Shown: positions 1 through 11,947 of the stretch, piece after piece | How positions within the stretch are numbered: the stretch's first letter is position 1 | Layout of the letters: each line of letters starts with the position of its first letter | Source of the DNA: Owenia fusiformis | Taxonomy: Eukaryota; Annelida; Polychaeta; Sabellida; Oweniidae | Reading direction: 5' to 3' | Assembly: GCA_903813345.2 (NCBI GenBank) | Contig: CAIIXF020000004.1 | Coordinates: 25,113,985-25,177,984, forward strand | Length of the DNA: 64,000 nucleotides | Program-made: the position numbers and the translations under genes | Notes under the pieces: generated by a model | Databases searched by the model: none | Told to the model about the DNA's origin: nothing | The model's input: only the letters and a program-made list of their open reading frames with translations

Positions 1-857
1 ACCTTAGCTCCCTTATTGAACTACGGGTTAAAGCCTCTTCATGTTTGAATTTTTATTTAGATAACCTGCAAAATATATACTTATAATTCTGATGGAAATG
101 TAAGTTGACTTCATTTCCAATGCCTCCAAATTTTCCCATTTTTTTAACAATTACAATAGGTCGAAAATTGATGATAAATCTGATGAATTTTTGAAAATCG
201 ATATTCCCATGTAAACCAATGGGAAATGGTAGGTTTGCCGCAAGTCATATGACAGAATATTCATCCATCCAAGTTCTTGTAAAAGATACAAGTATAGTAG
301 TCAATTGAATTTGCTAACTTATATAATAAAAAAAACTGAGACGTTTCTTCAGGTTGAACTGAAAAGGTTATAAGTCTTCAAAGTCAAAATTATTTTTTAA
401 AAAACCATGGGCTTTCAAATAGGTAATTGAAAGCCCATGAAAAAACGAAAGCGAAAAAAGATTTTCAAAAATAACTTTGAAGCTCTGTAACTTTAGTATT
501 CATAAAGTAAGCTGAACACTTAGCGTACAAAAAAGTTAGACAATTCAATTTTCTATATAAAAATAATTTTTGGTGAATCTTTTACTGGTTGGATATCCTG
601 AAATCAGATTTGCCCCGAACTCACCATTTCCAATTGGTTTTCATGGGAATGACGATTTTCAAAAATTCATCAGATTTATCATCAATTTTCGACCTATTGT
701 AATTGGGGGAAAAAATCGGAAAATTTGAAGGCATTGGAAATGAGTCAAATTACATTTCCATCAATAGTATAAGTGTTTGTCTCACAGGTTATGTAAATAA
801 AAAATTCAAATATAAAGAGGCTTTAACACGTAGTTCAATGAGGGAGTTAGGGTTGCC
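1..857. repeat. Fold-back (palindromic) element
   Basis: Bases 1-330 and about 530-857 are imperfect inverted repeats of each other. For example the stretch at 150-215 (cgaaaattgatgataaatc) recurs inverted at 655-705, and the start at 6-45 recurs inverted at 815-857. The axis lies near 424, where a tight hairpin built on CATGGGCTTTCAA sits. The whole unit is one long hairpin with no protein coding, typical of a MITE or fold-back element. It may continue left of the window. Confidence 0.75.
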
Positions 858-1802
858 AAACTTATGGAGGGGAGTGTATGTCTCCTTTCAATTGTTAAAA
901 ATCAAGATAAACATAAAACGTTTTGGGCCAGCGGGTTTAGGGTTTTTTAATGGATCATAAAAAACAAGGTCTCAAAAGAAATGAATTTCAGAATGCATAC
1001 TGCTTCACAAATTGTTGGAACGAGATAAGCTCTATGCCTAGCTACAAGATCACCCCCCCCCCCCCACTTGACTAAACACCTTCTCACAATTGTATGAAAG
1101 GCTCGGGGGTTTCACTCCAATATACCTCTTAATACCTATGTGCCGCGCCAAAGACCCCGTTAGAGCATTTTTTCCCCATGTGAATTTCCGTGCTCAGGAT
1201 TGTAAGTTTCCATGTATACTTCCTCTCTGACTTATATAGCTGAGACTAACATAACACACATCGATTTTTAGCATTTTTGTAGAAAGACTGGTTTTGACTT
1301 ACAAAAGCTCTCTCGATCTCTAGCTCTTCAACAATTTCCATGTTTTTTCCTCTCAGGTTGGCAGGTTCCATGGTTTATGGCCTAAGCCAAAATTGCCCGT
1401 GCTGCACATACCTACCAAAAACTATTTAGAGTGAACCCCCCGGGATGCAAGGTCTTGTGACTAGACCTGTGTTTAGTTGTTGATCAGATGGAGCTGAAAA
1501 CAACTAATACTGCGGACACTTAAATGATCGTTTACCTTTTCAATGCATGATGTTGCTCGATTAGTCTAGTGACGTCATATCAAAACATGGAGGAAGAAGA
1601 AAATAATTTCAGGTAGGGCTAGATTTAGATTTTTATTGATATTTCAAGTATTGTCTTGTATTAGCGAATACAAATAGCCACCAAGAGTGCCCATGTAATT
1701 TTTTTGTGAATTCCGGAGTGATTCTTGAAGCAGACAAACGCAAAGTACCACTACTGGCCTTTGATTAGACTAGGCTAAAAAATTTAAAAAAGCAAGATCA
1801 TG
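858..1802. other. Non-coding spacer
   Basis: I see no gene here. There is a poly-C tract at about 1054-1068 and otherwise unremarkable AT-rich DNA. Confidence 0.5.
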
Positions 1803-3607
1803 TCTAGTCCAACAACATTAGACCTAGCCTGGGCCTCGTTTCTTATTTGACATGTCTTATGGCCCCGGCTAGGTCTAACTTCCATGATGATTTTGCCCTT
1901 GATGCGATCATTTAATCGTTCAGCAGGTTTCGACATGCGGAACTAATTAAACCGTAATAAGATGGTATCGTTACAGAAATAATGTGATCAACGCATGCAT
2001 ACATACCTTATGAATAAATACAAATCATCACATACCCCCCTGTAACCTCATCGATGTATAATTATGAAAATGTTGGGAGAAGGCTTTTTCTTAGTTTAGA
2101 AAACTCTGTTCTGGTTCCGGTAACATCGAAATGGCAAATCCTTTCAGGAATAAACCGCCGTTAGCAACACTGAACGAAACAAGTTCATAAAACGAAACGA
2201 ACCCCGGTTATCCTATATATAAGTACAAAATATTGTAATACTGTAGGAGGCTTGCGATAAACATGATTAAGTTTCCTACTTTTTTTCCTGTTTTGTTTTC
2301 AGAATTATGGTAAATTTCTGGCTAAAATGCTAAAGCTTTCAACATCTTTGGACAGACGCAAGCATGTGATACTGAATAATTAGATATTTTTCTTAACATG
2401 TTTAAATATATATTGTGCCAAAGTTTTCTCTCCCAGAAAGTCAGTGATTTCCCATTGTAATAACTCAGATGCGAGTAGGTAGTTACCAGTTTCACCACCA
2501 GGTGGCTCATTCAGGTCACATAGCATGACATAGTTATGCAAATTAAAATAATGTAAAAGAAAATATTATCTGTCCAATACAAGAAAACATATTTCACTTT
2601 TTGTGACTTTATATGTTGAATCTCCCCGTAGTAGCATTTACATTTTCCAAAACAAAAATTTTTCAAAATTGATCAACAATATTTGAAGCAATATTTCTTG
2701 ATGTACTTTTACATGTACATTTCAAATACTAGATAGTATGACATCATTTTGACTGAATGTTTAATGACGATCAAGTAAGGTTTTTTAACATTAGAGTAAT
2801 GAGATCGAAAAAAGCTGAAAAGTGTTGATTTGAAAAAATCAGATTTTGAGGTATCGAGATAAATCAGGTGTGAAGTAAAGGTTAAAAGTACATTTACTTG
2901 CTCCAATATCGTGATAAAACACATGTGTTTAACTTTTCTCTCATTGAGTAAATGAAATATCATTGTAGAAAAATATGTTTTATAAAATAGCATAAACAAA
3001 ACTTCTGTTTAATTTTATTAAGAACATCATACATTTAAGAGCTAGGAATAAAACAACCATGCTTATACATCAGTGTTCTCCCCAAAAAAAATTTTCAACT
3101 GGGTGCAAGATTTCAAGTCTAAAAAAATCAGCACTCGCTACGCTCACAATATCTCAGTGTAGGTGCTTACTTCACTCATTCTTTAAATCAGAAGTTGAAG
3201 TGCAGATGCCAACTGGGTGCCAACTAAGGGGCCTTTGGTTTCAAGTAGGGGGAGCCCCCGGTAAAAGTGACATGGGGAGATCACTGTACATGTAATCTTA
3301 TCACAATACATCACCACATTGAAGTTATTAAAATGTAACAATTGTTACAAAGCATGTATGCTGAGTAAAATACATGATCCTAGTTATAAACAATTGAGTG
3401 TATTCCTAGGTACGTTTTTGCAAGCAGAAAACCATGAACAATTACCATAATTTAATATTTAGGCACAATTATTCAACACAATCACAATCTAGCACAATCA
3501 ATGACATCTATATTTCTTTGAGCTGAAATTACCAGTAATCAAATGCATCAATAATGTTGCGAGTATTGCTTTTTAAAGTTTTTATAAATAACAATAGAGT
3601 AAACTTG

Positions 3608-4806
3608 GGTGAATACACGCGCTGTTTGAATAAAGCAAAGATTTGTGTCATACTGGATGGTTATAATAAATATCAATATTGAAGAACAATTTCGTTTCGC
3701 TGACCAAGTTTACTTTGGCGACGCACAGACAGACATTGCCGGTTGAAATATTCATCTCATAAATTGGTAAGAATAAGACTCATTTTACGATTAAAAATGA
3801 ACATTTAACACAATAATATTATGTGAAATCGCCTGATGAAATGTGGTTTTATATTATTGTTAAGTATCAGTGTCATATTAGCGAGGAAAAGTGGTTTCGA
3901 TAGATCCACAACTTGCATCAAAGGAAAGAATAGCATGGAGGTTAAACTCAATAATGGCCCCAAGAAAATTCCTAATAATAAAGAACGCCGTTATTGAGTT
4001 TAACGACGTTGAACTAGATCATGTCATGGTGAACTGAAAAATTATTTAATTCAGTACCACCCTTTGAAATTGTTCGACTTAGCTTCTAAAAGAGAGCTTC
4101 GTCTTTAATCTTTCACTTTACAATAAATTTCTCCGAGCTTCTCCAACTCAAGCAGTTCTTTGTTGAAATATGAACAACTTTCTAATTAGGTTTGGCCTGT
4201 ATGGTCATTTCCTCTGACGTCTTTACATAGTAATGAATAAGCATTTAGAATGTGTTCCTTCCAGCTCACTGATTGGTTGAGAAAAGGTCAGTGTGGTAGG
4301 TTAGGAATGATTTATGACCTGGGCTGTCTCGGGGGAAAGTTCATGGGGACGGGTAGTTCAACGTCGTTAAACTCAATAACGGCGTTCTTTATTATTAGGA
4401 ATTTTCTTGGGGCCATTATTGAGTTTAACCTCCTTACTATTCTTTCCTTTGATGCAAGTTCTGAATCCATCGAAACCATTTTTCCGCGATAACGTGCAAC
4501 TGATACTTGACAATAATATAAAAACACATAACATCAAGCGATTTAACACAATATTATTGTGTTAAATGTTCATTTATAGGAGTAAAATGAGGCTACACTT
4601 ACCAATCTCTAAAGTGACATTTCCGCATGTCCGTCATTGTGTCTGTTCGTCTGAGTGTCCCGGATCGTAAAATTAAACTACCAGCGAAACGAAATTGTTG
4701 TCAAATAGATTGATAATTATTATCGCGATTACTCGGGATAAAAAGATCAATTTTGAGGATAACAGGTATCTTTGATTAATTTATATAGCGCGTATATACA
4801 CGCAAA
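3608..4806. repeat. Inner fold-back inside the 1803-6891 element
   Basis: About 3608-4020 and 4360-4806 are inverted copies of each other around an axis near 4200. The copy around 3930-4010 (ggttaaactcaataatggcc) recurs inverted at 4363-4430. Short frames here are read-throughs of the repeat and are not genes. Part of the centre (4085-4330) resembles 8815-9060. Confidence 0.6.
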
Positions 4807-5103
4807 ATAGTTATTAATTGCAAACCAACTGTTCGTTAATGCAGTGCCGTGATGACGGTTAATTCCTGAAACGATTTGCAATTTCGATGTTACCGAAACT
4901 GACCGACATTTTCGTCATATTCCAAACCTGTCTCCAATATTTTCGTAATTATGCATCAATAGGGTCTAAGGGGGATACGGGACGGGATGTATGTGTTTAT
5001 AAGGTATGTATGCATGCTTGAATCACATTCTTTGTGTAATATTGCCATGTTTTCAGGGTTCAATTAGTTCCGCTTGTCGAAACCTGCTGAACGATTAAAT
5101 TAA

Positions 5104-6775
5104 CGAAGTGTCTGGAGTACCTTAACATTTAAGGCTCTTTAGCCAAAATGCTAAAGAGCCTTAAAATTTAAGGCTATTTAGCTGTGAACATAGTGTTTTG
5201 GCTAGAGAGCCTTTGTGTTTATAATCCGTGTTTATATTGTTTTTTATTGAAGTTTTCGTCATCTAAACAATAAAACAACACTCTCAAAAGTTTTTCAACC
5301 CAGAATGCCACTTGAAAATTTCACACATGTATATCACTATAGAGTTGCAAAAAAATCAGCCCCATCATGGAAAAACAATCTGGTATAGTGGTTAGGGTGC
5401 TCGCTTTCCACTTCTGCGGCGTGGGTCCGATTCCCCGATGGAGCACTTTTTATTTTGAATAAAAAGTCGGAAGTTTGTTCTCCGCCCGGTTCTCTGATGT
5501 CCGTATATTATGTACACAATTTTTTCTAGAATTCTTGGGCTTGCTCCATCGCTCAATCATCAATGTTTAATGAAATTAATCACTTGTATCGGCTTTGCTA
5601 TAGTCACGAGAATACAGGGAATCCCATTTTAAGAAAAAAGTAAAAAGCAAAAAGTATGATGAAGACCTGGGGATGAAAAAGGATCTTGTTTCTTCTAGAT
5701 CAGCACATCTTGACGCAGTTTATCGTGAATGCAGGGACATCACAGAATACACTTCCAAATCTATTGCCCATTAGATTTCAATGCTGATTTTAGAATTTTT
5801 CACGTGACGAGATATTTTTGCATCTTCCCTGAGACTAACATAAAATATGTTAGTCTCAGATCTTCCTCAGAATTTAAGCACACAGCACAAAGAAAATTTA
5901 CAGTACAAGAGGTGAACTGTCGAGGAAACAGCGGCTTATGCAACACAACAACAACATTTTTATCCTAGCCTCCAATCCATCAATAAATGTCTATACATCA
6001 AAATCTTTACTAAACGGACGTTGCGATTTATAGTGGATAAAATGGTAAAAATAACATTTTTCTGGCTATATACGTTATTGCCTGGTCTTACACCTTCTCT
6101 GGTGAACCAGAGACATATATTTTCGATATGCATGAACATCAAACAAACAAACATTTACTTTTCAAAGTCGATGTTTGAACCTTTAAAAGCCAAATTTAGA
6201 CTGGGGATTGAAAATGTTCTTTTATTTCTCTCGGTAGACCGGAAGTAAATTTATGAGTCGAGCAAAAAGTGATAATGTTTTTTATGAAGTGGGGAAGTCA
6301 AAACAGTACTAATAGAAGTCATAGTAAGCATTAGAAGATCATTTAAAACCATTCAAATTGACGGCAAAGTTAGTGGAAATGACTGAAATCTTTATGTTAT
6401 CTTCTTCATCTTCGCGGACCTCAGAGAAGTCACTTCCGGTTTAATAATCAGTGATTTTATCGATCAAAAAAATTTTCTTTTTGAATTTGTCCGATATCTG
6501 CTAATATGGTATGTATATTTGTGCTGATTGTTAAATTACAAAATAGGTCGGGTATAGAATATGTCAAAGTCGTTTGATCTTGTCCCAAAAGCAATATTTC
6601 GTCATTTCTGTCGCCTGGAATTCCTTAAGGCTCTCTAGCAGAATTGGCTATCAAAATGCTAAAGAGCCTTAAAATTTAAGGCTCTTTAGCCCAAATGCTA
6701 AAGAACCTTAAAATTTAAGGCTCTTTAGCATTTTGGCTAGAGAGCCTTAAATTTTAAGGCTCTCCAGGCGCGGCC
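5104..6775. mobile_element. Nested DNA transposon with 9-bp target duplication
   Basis: This 1.67-kb insertion splits the right arm of the surrounding element. It is flanked by TTAAATTAA at 5095-5103 and at 6776-6784. Its ends are imperfect inverted repeats of about 40 bp (left 5104-5144, right 6735-6775), each followed by more copies of the palindromic motif AAGGCTCTTTAGC. No transposase is seen. An 8-9 bp duplication is compatible with hAT-like or P-like elements, but the superfamily is not established. Confidence 0.6.
5363..5445 (+). repeat. tRNA-like SINE head
   Basis: An A-box-like TGGTATAGTGGTTAGG (5381-5396) and a B-box-like GGTCCGATTCC (5424-5434) have the spacing of an internal RNA polymerase III promoter. 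A convincing cloverleaf with a clean acceptor stem could not be drawn, so I call a tRNA-derived SINE or pseudo-tRNA and not a tRNA gene. Confidence 0.4.
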
Positions 6776-6891
6776 TTAAATTAATGCATCAAAGGCAAAA
6801 TGGTCATGGAGGTTAGACCTAGCTGGGCCATAACACATGTCAGATAAGAAACGAGGCCCGGGCTAGGTCTAACTCTAATGTTGTTGGACTA

Positions 6892-9202
6892 GGGGACGGG
6901 TACCTAACGTTCCTAGCAGGGTTACGAACTTTCAAAGTTCCACATTTCCCCCGATATATAGTAGCGAATTGACTTGACAGACTTAACCTACCGAGTGCAC
7001 TGCTGTTCGATATTTTTACCCTATACGAGACAGAGCACTTTTTAAAATAATCGATCCAGCAAACAGTGACGTCCATGTCACCCGGTTTTTTACACAAACC
7101 CCATGGGGACAGGGCTGCTAAGCAGTAGTTTATAAGTAGACTGCACGCAGAGAAGTATGTCGATCAGTCAAACCTATACTTAGGTATTATTTTGCATATA
7201 GACTTACTGTTGTAGATTTGACCAAACAAAAACCTATTGGAAGGTAGGGACAATGTCCAATGTCCAAGATCATGGGCGTTCAGACTAAGAGCAGTGATTT
7301 TCGATACCTTGTAAAGATTTCACTAAGGGTTTCTGTACAATGATTCAATGAACCCATGTTTATTGAAACATGGGACATTTGTTAAGTTGAAATAATTTGC
7401 CAATATATATCTCACGATTTTTTACCTGATCATGCAGATTTCACAGGAGAGTTCTGTTTGATCCCTACCTGTGTAAATGTCTGAATCACAAATGAGCTTC
7501 CCTCTACTGAAAATTGGTTTTGTGTAGTAAAAAGGCAAGGGCCAACATGGAGCAAAAAGGACTGTTCCATAAGATAACTACTTTGTATGATAAATTTTAC
7601 CACAGACTTACAGAAGTGGGGCAAGTATGGGCCACTTTTTGGAAAAGTGCTGCCATTTGAATTTGGCGCCTTGATTAGGTAAAATCAATGGCCGGAGAGG
7701 TCGATTACATGATGATCCCCTATCAGGAGATAATACCAAGCAACATCTATTTTAAATGATAAATAAGCATCGTGGCGCATCTTACCCCCTTAATTGGTAT
7801 TTCTTACCCCACTCTCACAAAACCACATACCCCTCCCCTTCTTTTTACCTTATAGAGTATTTGAGAGGAAGATGATTGATTTACTCCCTGTGGAGAAACC
7901 ACCCTACCCTCTGTGTTAAGATAATAGGTTTCTGTCCGAAGATTCGATGAACCCATGTTTATCGGAAAAAAATTCTTGCCAAGAATTTGCTTCTCCCAAC
8001 ATGAACTGAGAAAGGTCCATGTGCAGTATGGCAAGTGATTTTAGACAGTCATATCTTTCACCATGAGTACTTTCTGGCCATAAATACAGTGGTTTTTATT
8101 AAAACATTGACCTTTTTGTAACAAACTGGCCTTACTGGGTATTAATGTTTAATTTTGGGACTATTTTTAAGAAATTTTTTATTTATTTTTTACTTTTTTT
8201 TATTTCAGTTATCAAGCACAGTTATACAATGTTTTTACATGCATACAGTATTACACCTATTTCCAAAATGGCCACCATTTTTGACCCGCGAAATTCACTT
8301 TTGGACCATTTGCTTTAAAACCTCTGTCAATAAGATTCCGGTTTTAAGTTTAAAGTTATTGTTCGACATCAATGTAGAAAACTCCCCTATGACTCCTGGT
8401 TCAAAAGCTCGACTATTTTCAAGCCAATTTTCTCTTGCGAAATTCACTTTTGGCCAATTTCCTAGCTTTACAAATAATTGCAGGTGTCCTGGCAGACATG
8501 TCACTGTCAAGAGTAGTTGTATAAAATAATTTTGTTACAAAAAATCGGCAAAAAATTATATCCGTTTTTTTAATTTTCTGCCATTTTAGCCTCATTCACT
8601 TTTGAGCAACACCGTATAAGCCCAGTACCCACGGTACTATTTATTTGTCATTAGTACAACATTATTTACATAATTCTCATTATCTTTTTCTTATTTGTAT
8701 ATTTAAGCAAAATTTCCCTTTCCCTTAAATTTATACAGCATCCTTTTGATTTTAATTTGTTCACTATTTCCTTCCATATTACCCTTTGCATTCGTTTGAC
8801 TACACTTCTTACAAGAGAGCTTCGTCTTCACTCTTTCAAACTAAAATAAACCTGTGAACTCACCGCGCCAATCAGTGTTCGTCGGCCAAATTTGACCGAC
8901 GTTCTTTATATGGTCATTCCTTCTGACGTAATCGTTGAGCCCGGAATTGACCAATGGCATGCGCATATTTAATTAGAACGCATTTGCCGTATGTTTCTTC
9001 AAGCTCGCTGATTGGTGGAAGGTCAGCGCCGTAGGTCAAAAGTGATGTACCCATACTGTCACCGGTACCCATCATGGGGCGGGGCTACTAAACTGTAATA
9101 TGGTCTCTACTAGGCAGAGTGTAGTTTAACTAGACTCTGCACGCAGGGTACTTCCATATATGTTTTACGAGATGAAGAAGAATTTTTTATTTAAATTTAC
9201 AG
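6892..9202. other. Non-coding flank upstream of the Rubicon exon
   Basis: No gene is supported. 8815-9060 resembles 4085-4330, a shared mobile repeat. 7104-7165 and 9070-9160 share a short related motif. The first coding exon of the Rubicon gene should lie upstream of 9203 but was not recognised. Confidence 0.4.
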
Positions 9203-9347
9203 GCATCAGCTTCTTCTGAATCTAAAGGCGACAGTTGAGGGTGTATTAGCCACACAAAGTACTAATGTATGGAATACATATGGGGGCCTGGAGAGGGTCT
9301 CTGAAAACCTGGTCAATATTCTAAACCACAAACTCAAGTTCGTACAG
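9203..9347 (+). CDS. RUBCN: Rubicon homologue, internal exon (start of RUN domain)
   Basis: The exon is bounded by a TTTACAG acceptor (9202) and a GTAGGT donor (9348), ending in phase 0. It translates to HQLLLNLKATVEG followed by TNVWNTYGGLER and a further helix, the layout I know from the N-terminus of Rubicon upstream of its RUN domain. Rubicon binds the UVRAG-VPS34 (class III PI3-kinase) complex on endosomes, restrains autophagosome and endosome maturation and promotes LC3-associated phagocytosis. Its phase joins exactly to the exon at 60320. The alternative acceptor at 9209 also stays in frame. Upstream exons were not found. Identification rests on remembered family sequence, not on a search. 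Confidence 0.75.
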
Positions 9348-10339
9348 GTAGGTACAATCAAACCTTAAAATCTAACTGATTCAAGCACTACTGGGACTTT
9401 TTTATTAATGATTTATTTCCATGTATAACAAACATATAACATACACATGTCTGATATACAGGTCAGGCCTGTAGCTGGGATTTGCCAAGGGGGGTCACCT
9501 TTTTGAAAAATTCCAGGTGGGTTCACTGAAAAGTGCTCACAATGGTGAAAAAGTGCTTGATTTTGAAAGAATTTTTGGCTAAGGGGGGGGGTCCCCCTGA
9601 ACCCCCCTGGCTAGGGGCCTGCAGGTTTTACTGTAAACAACTACCCTTGCCCCCACTCCTCTGCTCATTTCTACTCTGAATAAAACATATTCCTCTTTTG
9701 ATATTATTACGCATTCTCCACTTGGTACATGTAAAGGTTAATTTTTTACGATTTTTTACTGTGTAAGTGGAATACCTTTGGTACCCTAAAAAGTGTTCTA
9801 CTAGGGAGGTGTTCCAATTATGGAAGTTCATTTCGTTGAATTAGCAAGCTCTCCCAATCTTAAAACCATGTTTTTGTGTATTGTCAGCACGATAAAGATC
9901 ACAACCCTCACAATTGATATAAGTCAAAAATATTAAACATGAAATCAAGCCCACATTATATACACGGGAACTTACTTTTTGTTTCATATCGAGTCATCGG
10001 GTCTCAGCTTCCGGGAACTAAGTAGGTGATGTCAGGGTAGAACATTTCATGATTATCGTCAGTTTCGAAAAAAATTTATGAAATCGCTTTGCAGATTGTC
10101 ATAAGGACTTAAATTTTTATTGATTGTGCAAATATACGTGGAGAAGAATGTCAAATAAAAGCTGAAATAATGTTTTCAAAATCGGACCCTGTATATTTCA
10201 ATGGGGAAAAAATCTGTTCCCGGAATTTGACCTCTCCAACTCAGGAGGTGAGAATATTGTTGTCATTTTGAACTATCACGTATAAGTCTATTATGTCACA
10301 ATGTGTATGTTATAAGGTTTTAATTATAAGGTTTTAATG
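9348..10339. other. Intronic DNA with a dispersed repeat
   Basis: 9463-9632 (aggcctgtagctgggatttg and following G-rich text) has a related copy at 61627-61800, so it is a dispersed repeat. No gene is seen in the remainder. Confidence 0.5.
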
Positions 10340-10622
10340 TCTTCCTTGCCTTTGAAACTTGGGAAATATCTTATGATGTAATCATGCAGTTCATATGGGG
10401 GTAATTTGTCACTAGTCTGCATGACGTGTTATGACCTTACCCGTTTAGATCTTCACTTAATAATGATAGTGTCTGAAATGGTTGTTTCTGCTGGTATTTG
10501 ATTATTAAATGATTGACAAACTCAACCTTATCATTCTGTAGATCTTCATTCCAGTTTTCAAACTGTAGAACGTCTGAGAGAAAGGTTACCGCTTCTTCTT
10601 TAGTGAGTGATGGAGTTTCCAT
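10340..10622 (-). pseudogene. Chimeric NAT remnant
   Basis: The first 62 codons of a NAT gene (ATG at 10622, METPSLTKEE) run directly into the very 3' end of a NAT gene (10340-10436). The catalytic Cys, His and Asp region is missing, so no enzyme can be made. The layout indicates an internal deletion or unequal recombination between tandem copies. Its 5' flank matches that of the NAT gene at 12910, confirming tandem duplication. Confidence 0.8.
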
Positions 10623-10903
10623 TTTGTTTGAGGTGCTTTTAAAACAGAACTGCATGCCAGATAATTTTCTTAATAGCAAGGTTGTTTATACAATTATGTC
10701 CTCTATGAACAAAGTAATTTAAGGTAATTTTGTTGCAGGCTAACAACTCTGATCAATGGATTTACATTAATGTACAGTGTTATGTTTTTTATTTATTTTG
10801 TATATAAACAGTAAAGTATTAGTAAGCTTGGTTATTTTCATGCACAATTATATTTCACTCTAAGTTTCAAAAACAAATATTGATATTCACCAAACTCACC
10901 CCC

Positions 10904-11701
10904 CTATCACACCAAACTAGTTCTTACCCGTTCTTGCCAGTCCTACGAAAACGTCGTAAAACGGGCTCAATCTGGCTGTGGTCGGGAAATATGTCTGAAA
11001 TAATTAGCTTCTTCGTTCTTAAACAGTCTTCAATACGTCCATCTTGTTCGCAGTTCGTTCAGGTCCCACCACGTCGGTGTGCAACGTCGTAGAACGCGTC
11101 CCTTAGTCTAGAAGGTCAACATGACCTGATTACAGAACGGTATGGTCGCCATCGAATTTTTGATCGATTCAAAATTCTAAAATCACATTCCCGTCTGAGA
11201 ACGTTCATAAAGTTCGTAAATAGACATTAGAAAGTTGCAGCTACGTTCATTCCGTTCGCACATAGTTTCAAACCAGTTTTGAAGAACGCAGTGGCAACTT
11301 GTTTGGTGTGATGGCTATATATTTGCTAACTCGTTCATAAGCAGTGTTAAATACGTTCTTAATCAGTTTAAACCCGTTTGCAATTAGTTCTACCTCGTTC
11401 TCAACACGTCCTCAGACAGTTCAACTCGTTGTTAAAACGTCCCTAGTAGGATTGAAGTACGACGGTTCCATTCGTAGTACGTCCAGCTCGTCATTAGTAC
11501 GTTGTCACTCGTTCTAATTGTAGAACGTGACGACCACGAGAACATTTTGAGCATTGTCTAAGTTCTAGAGGACCTACCCGTTCGAGTACGTTCGATCAAG
11601 TTTGTAAATAGATCCCAAACGGTTCTTAGTAGGTCCAGTCCGTGCGTACACAGTTGAAGCCCGTTTACGAGAACGTAATGAGAACTAGTTTGGTGTGATA
11701 G
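10904..11701. mobile_element. MITE with perfect 21-bp inverted ends
   Basis: The left end 10904-10924 and right end 11681-11701 are perfect 21-bp inverted repeats starting CTATCACACC. The paralogous segment at 13170-13190 lacks the insert, giving an empty site. The interior has no long frame and consists of degenerate repeats of CGTTC, AGTTC and ACGTC cores about every 10-20 bases. The target duplication is unclear, and the duplicated TTA/TCA at the site is ambiguous. Confidence 0.75.
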
Positions 11702-11782
11702 TAGGGTTACTTGTGCGAAAATCACACCCTCGCTACGCTACGCACTTCATTTGGGGGTATGTCACTATCCTCCATGACGTGT

Positions 11783-11940
11783 TATGACCTTAGATTTTAA
11801 TTGATAGTCTTTCCTTAGTTTTCTCCATATTTTCAAATGCCTTCTTTATAATGTCTTCCTTGCCTTTGAAACTTGGGAAATACATTATGATGAAATCACT
11901 CAGTTCATGTTGGGGTTTGTCACTATCCTCCATGACGTGT
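11783..11940 (-). repeat. Extra 158-bp copy of the NAT 3' end
   Basis: This is a direct repeat of the end of the neighbouring NAT gene, about the last 45 codons plus the stop and short 3' flank. The landmark tatgaccttag occurs at 11783 and 11941, exactly 158 bases apart. It cannot be translated as part of the gene because it follows the stop codon. Confidence 0.85.
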
Positions 11941-11947
11941 TATGACC

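Larger units (their letters stand above)
1803..6891. mobile_element. Large inverted-repeat transposon, interrupted by another
   Basis: The left arm (about 1803-2165, starting ctagtccaacaacatta) recurs inverted at the right end. There it is split into 4868-5103 and 6776-6891 by a later insertion at 5104-6775. Arms carry matching stretches such as the one at 1905-1950 (cgttcagcaggtttcgaca) and inverted at 5062-5100. No transposase frame is visible and no clear target duplication was found at the outer ends, so it is probably non-autonomous or decayed. Confidence 0.65.

Noticed and set aside
8155-8529. 124-codon frame
   Set aside because: It is in AT-rich non-coding DNA with no domain or codon signal; the opposite strand is open as well.
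10880-11092. 70-codon frame
   Set aside because: It lies across the inverted end and degenerate repeats of a MITE.
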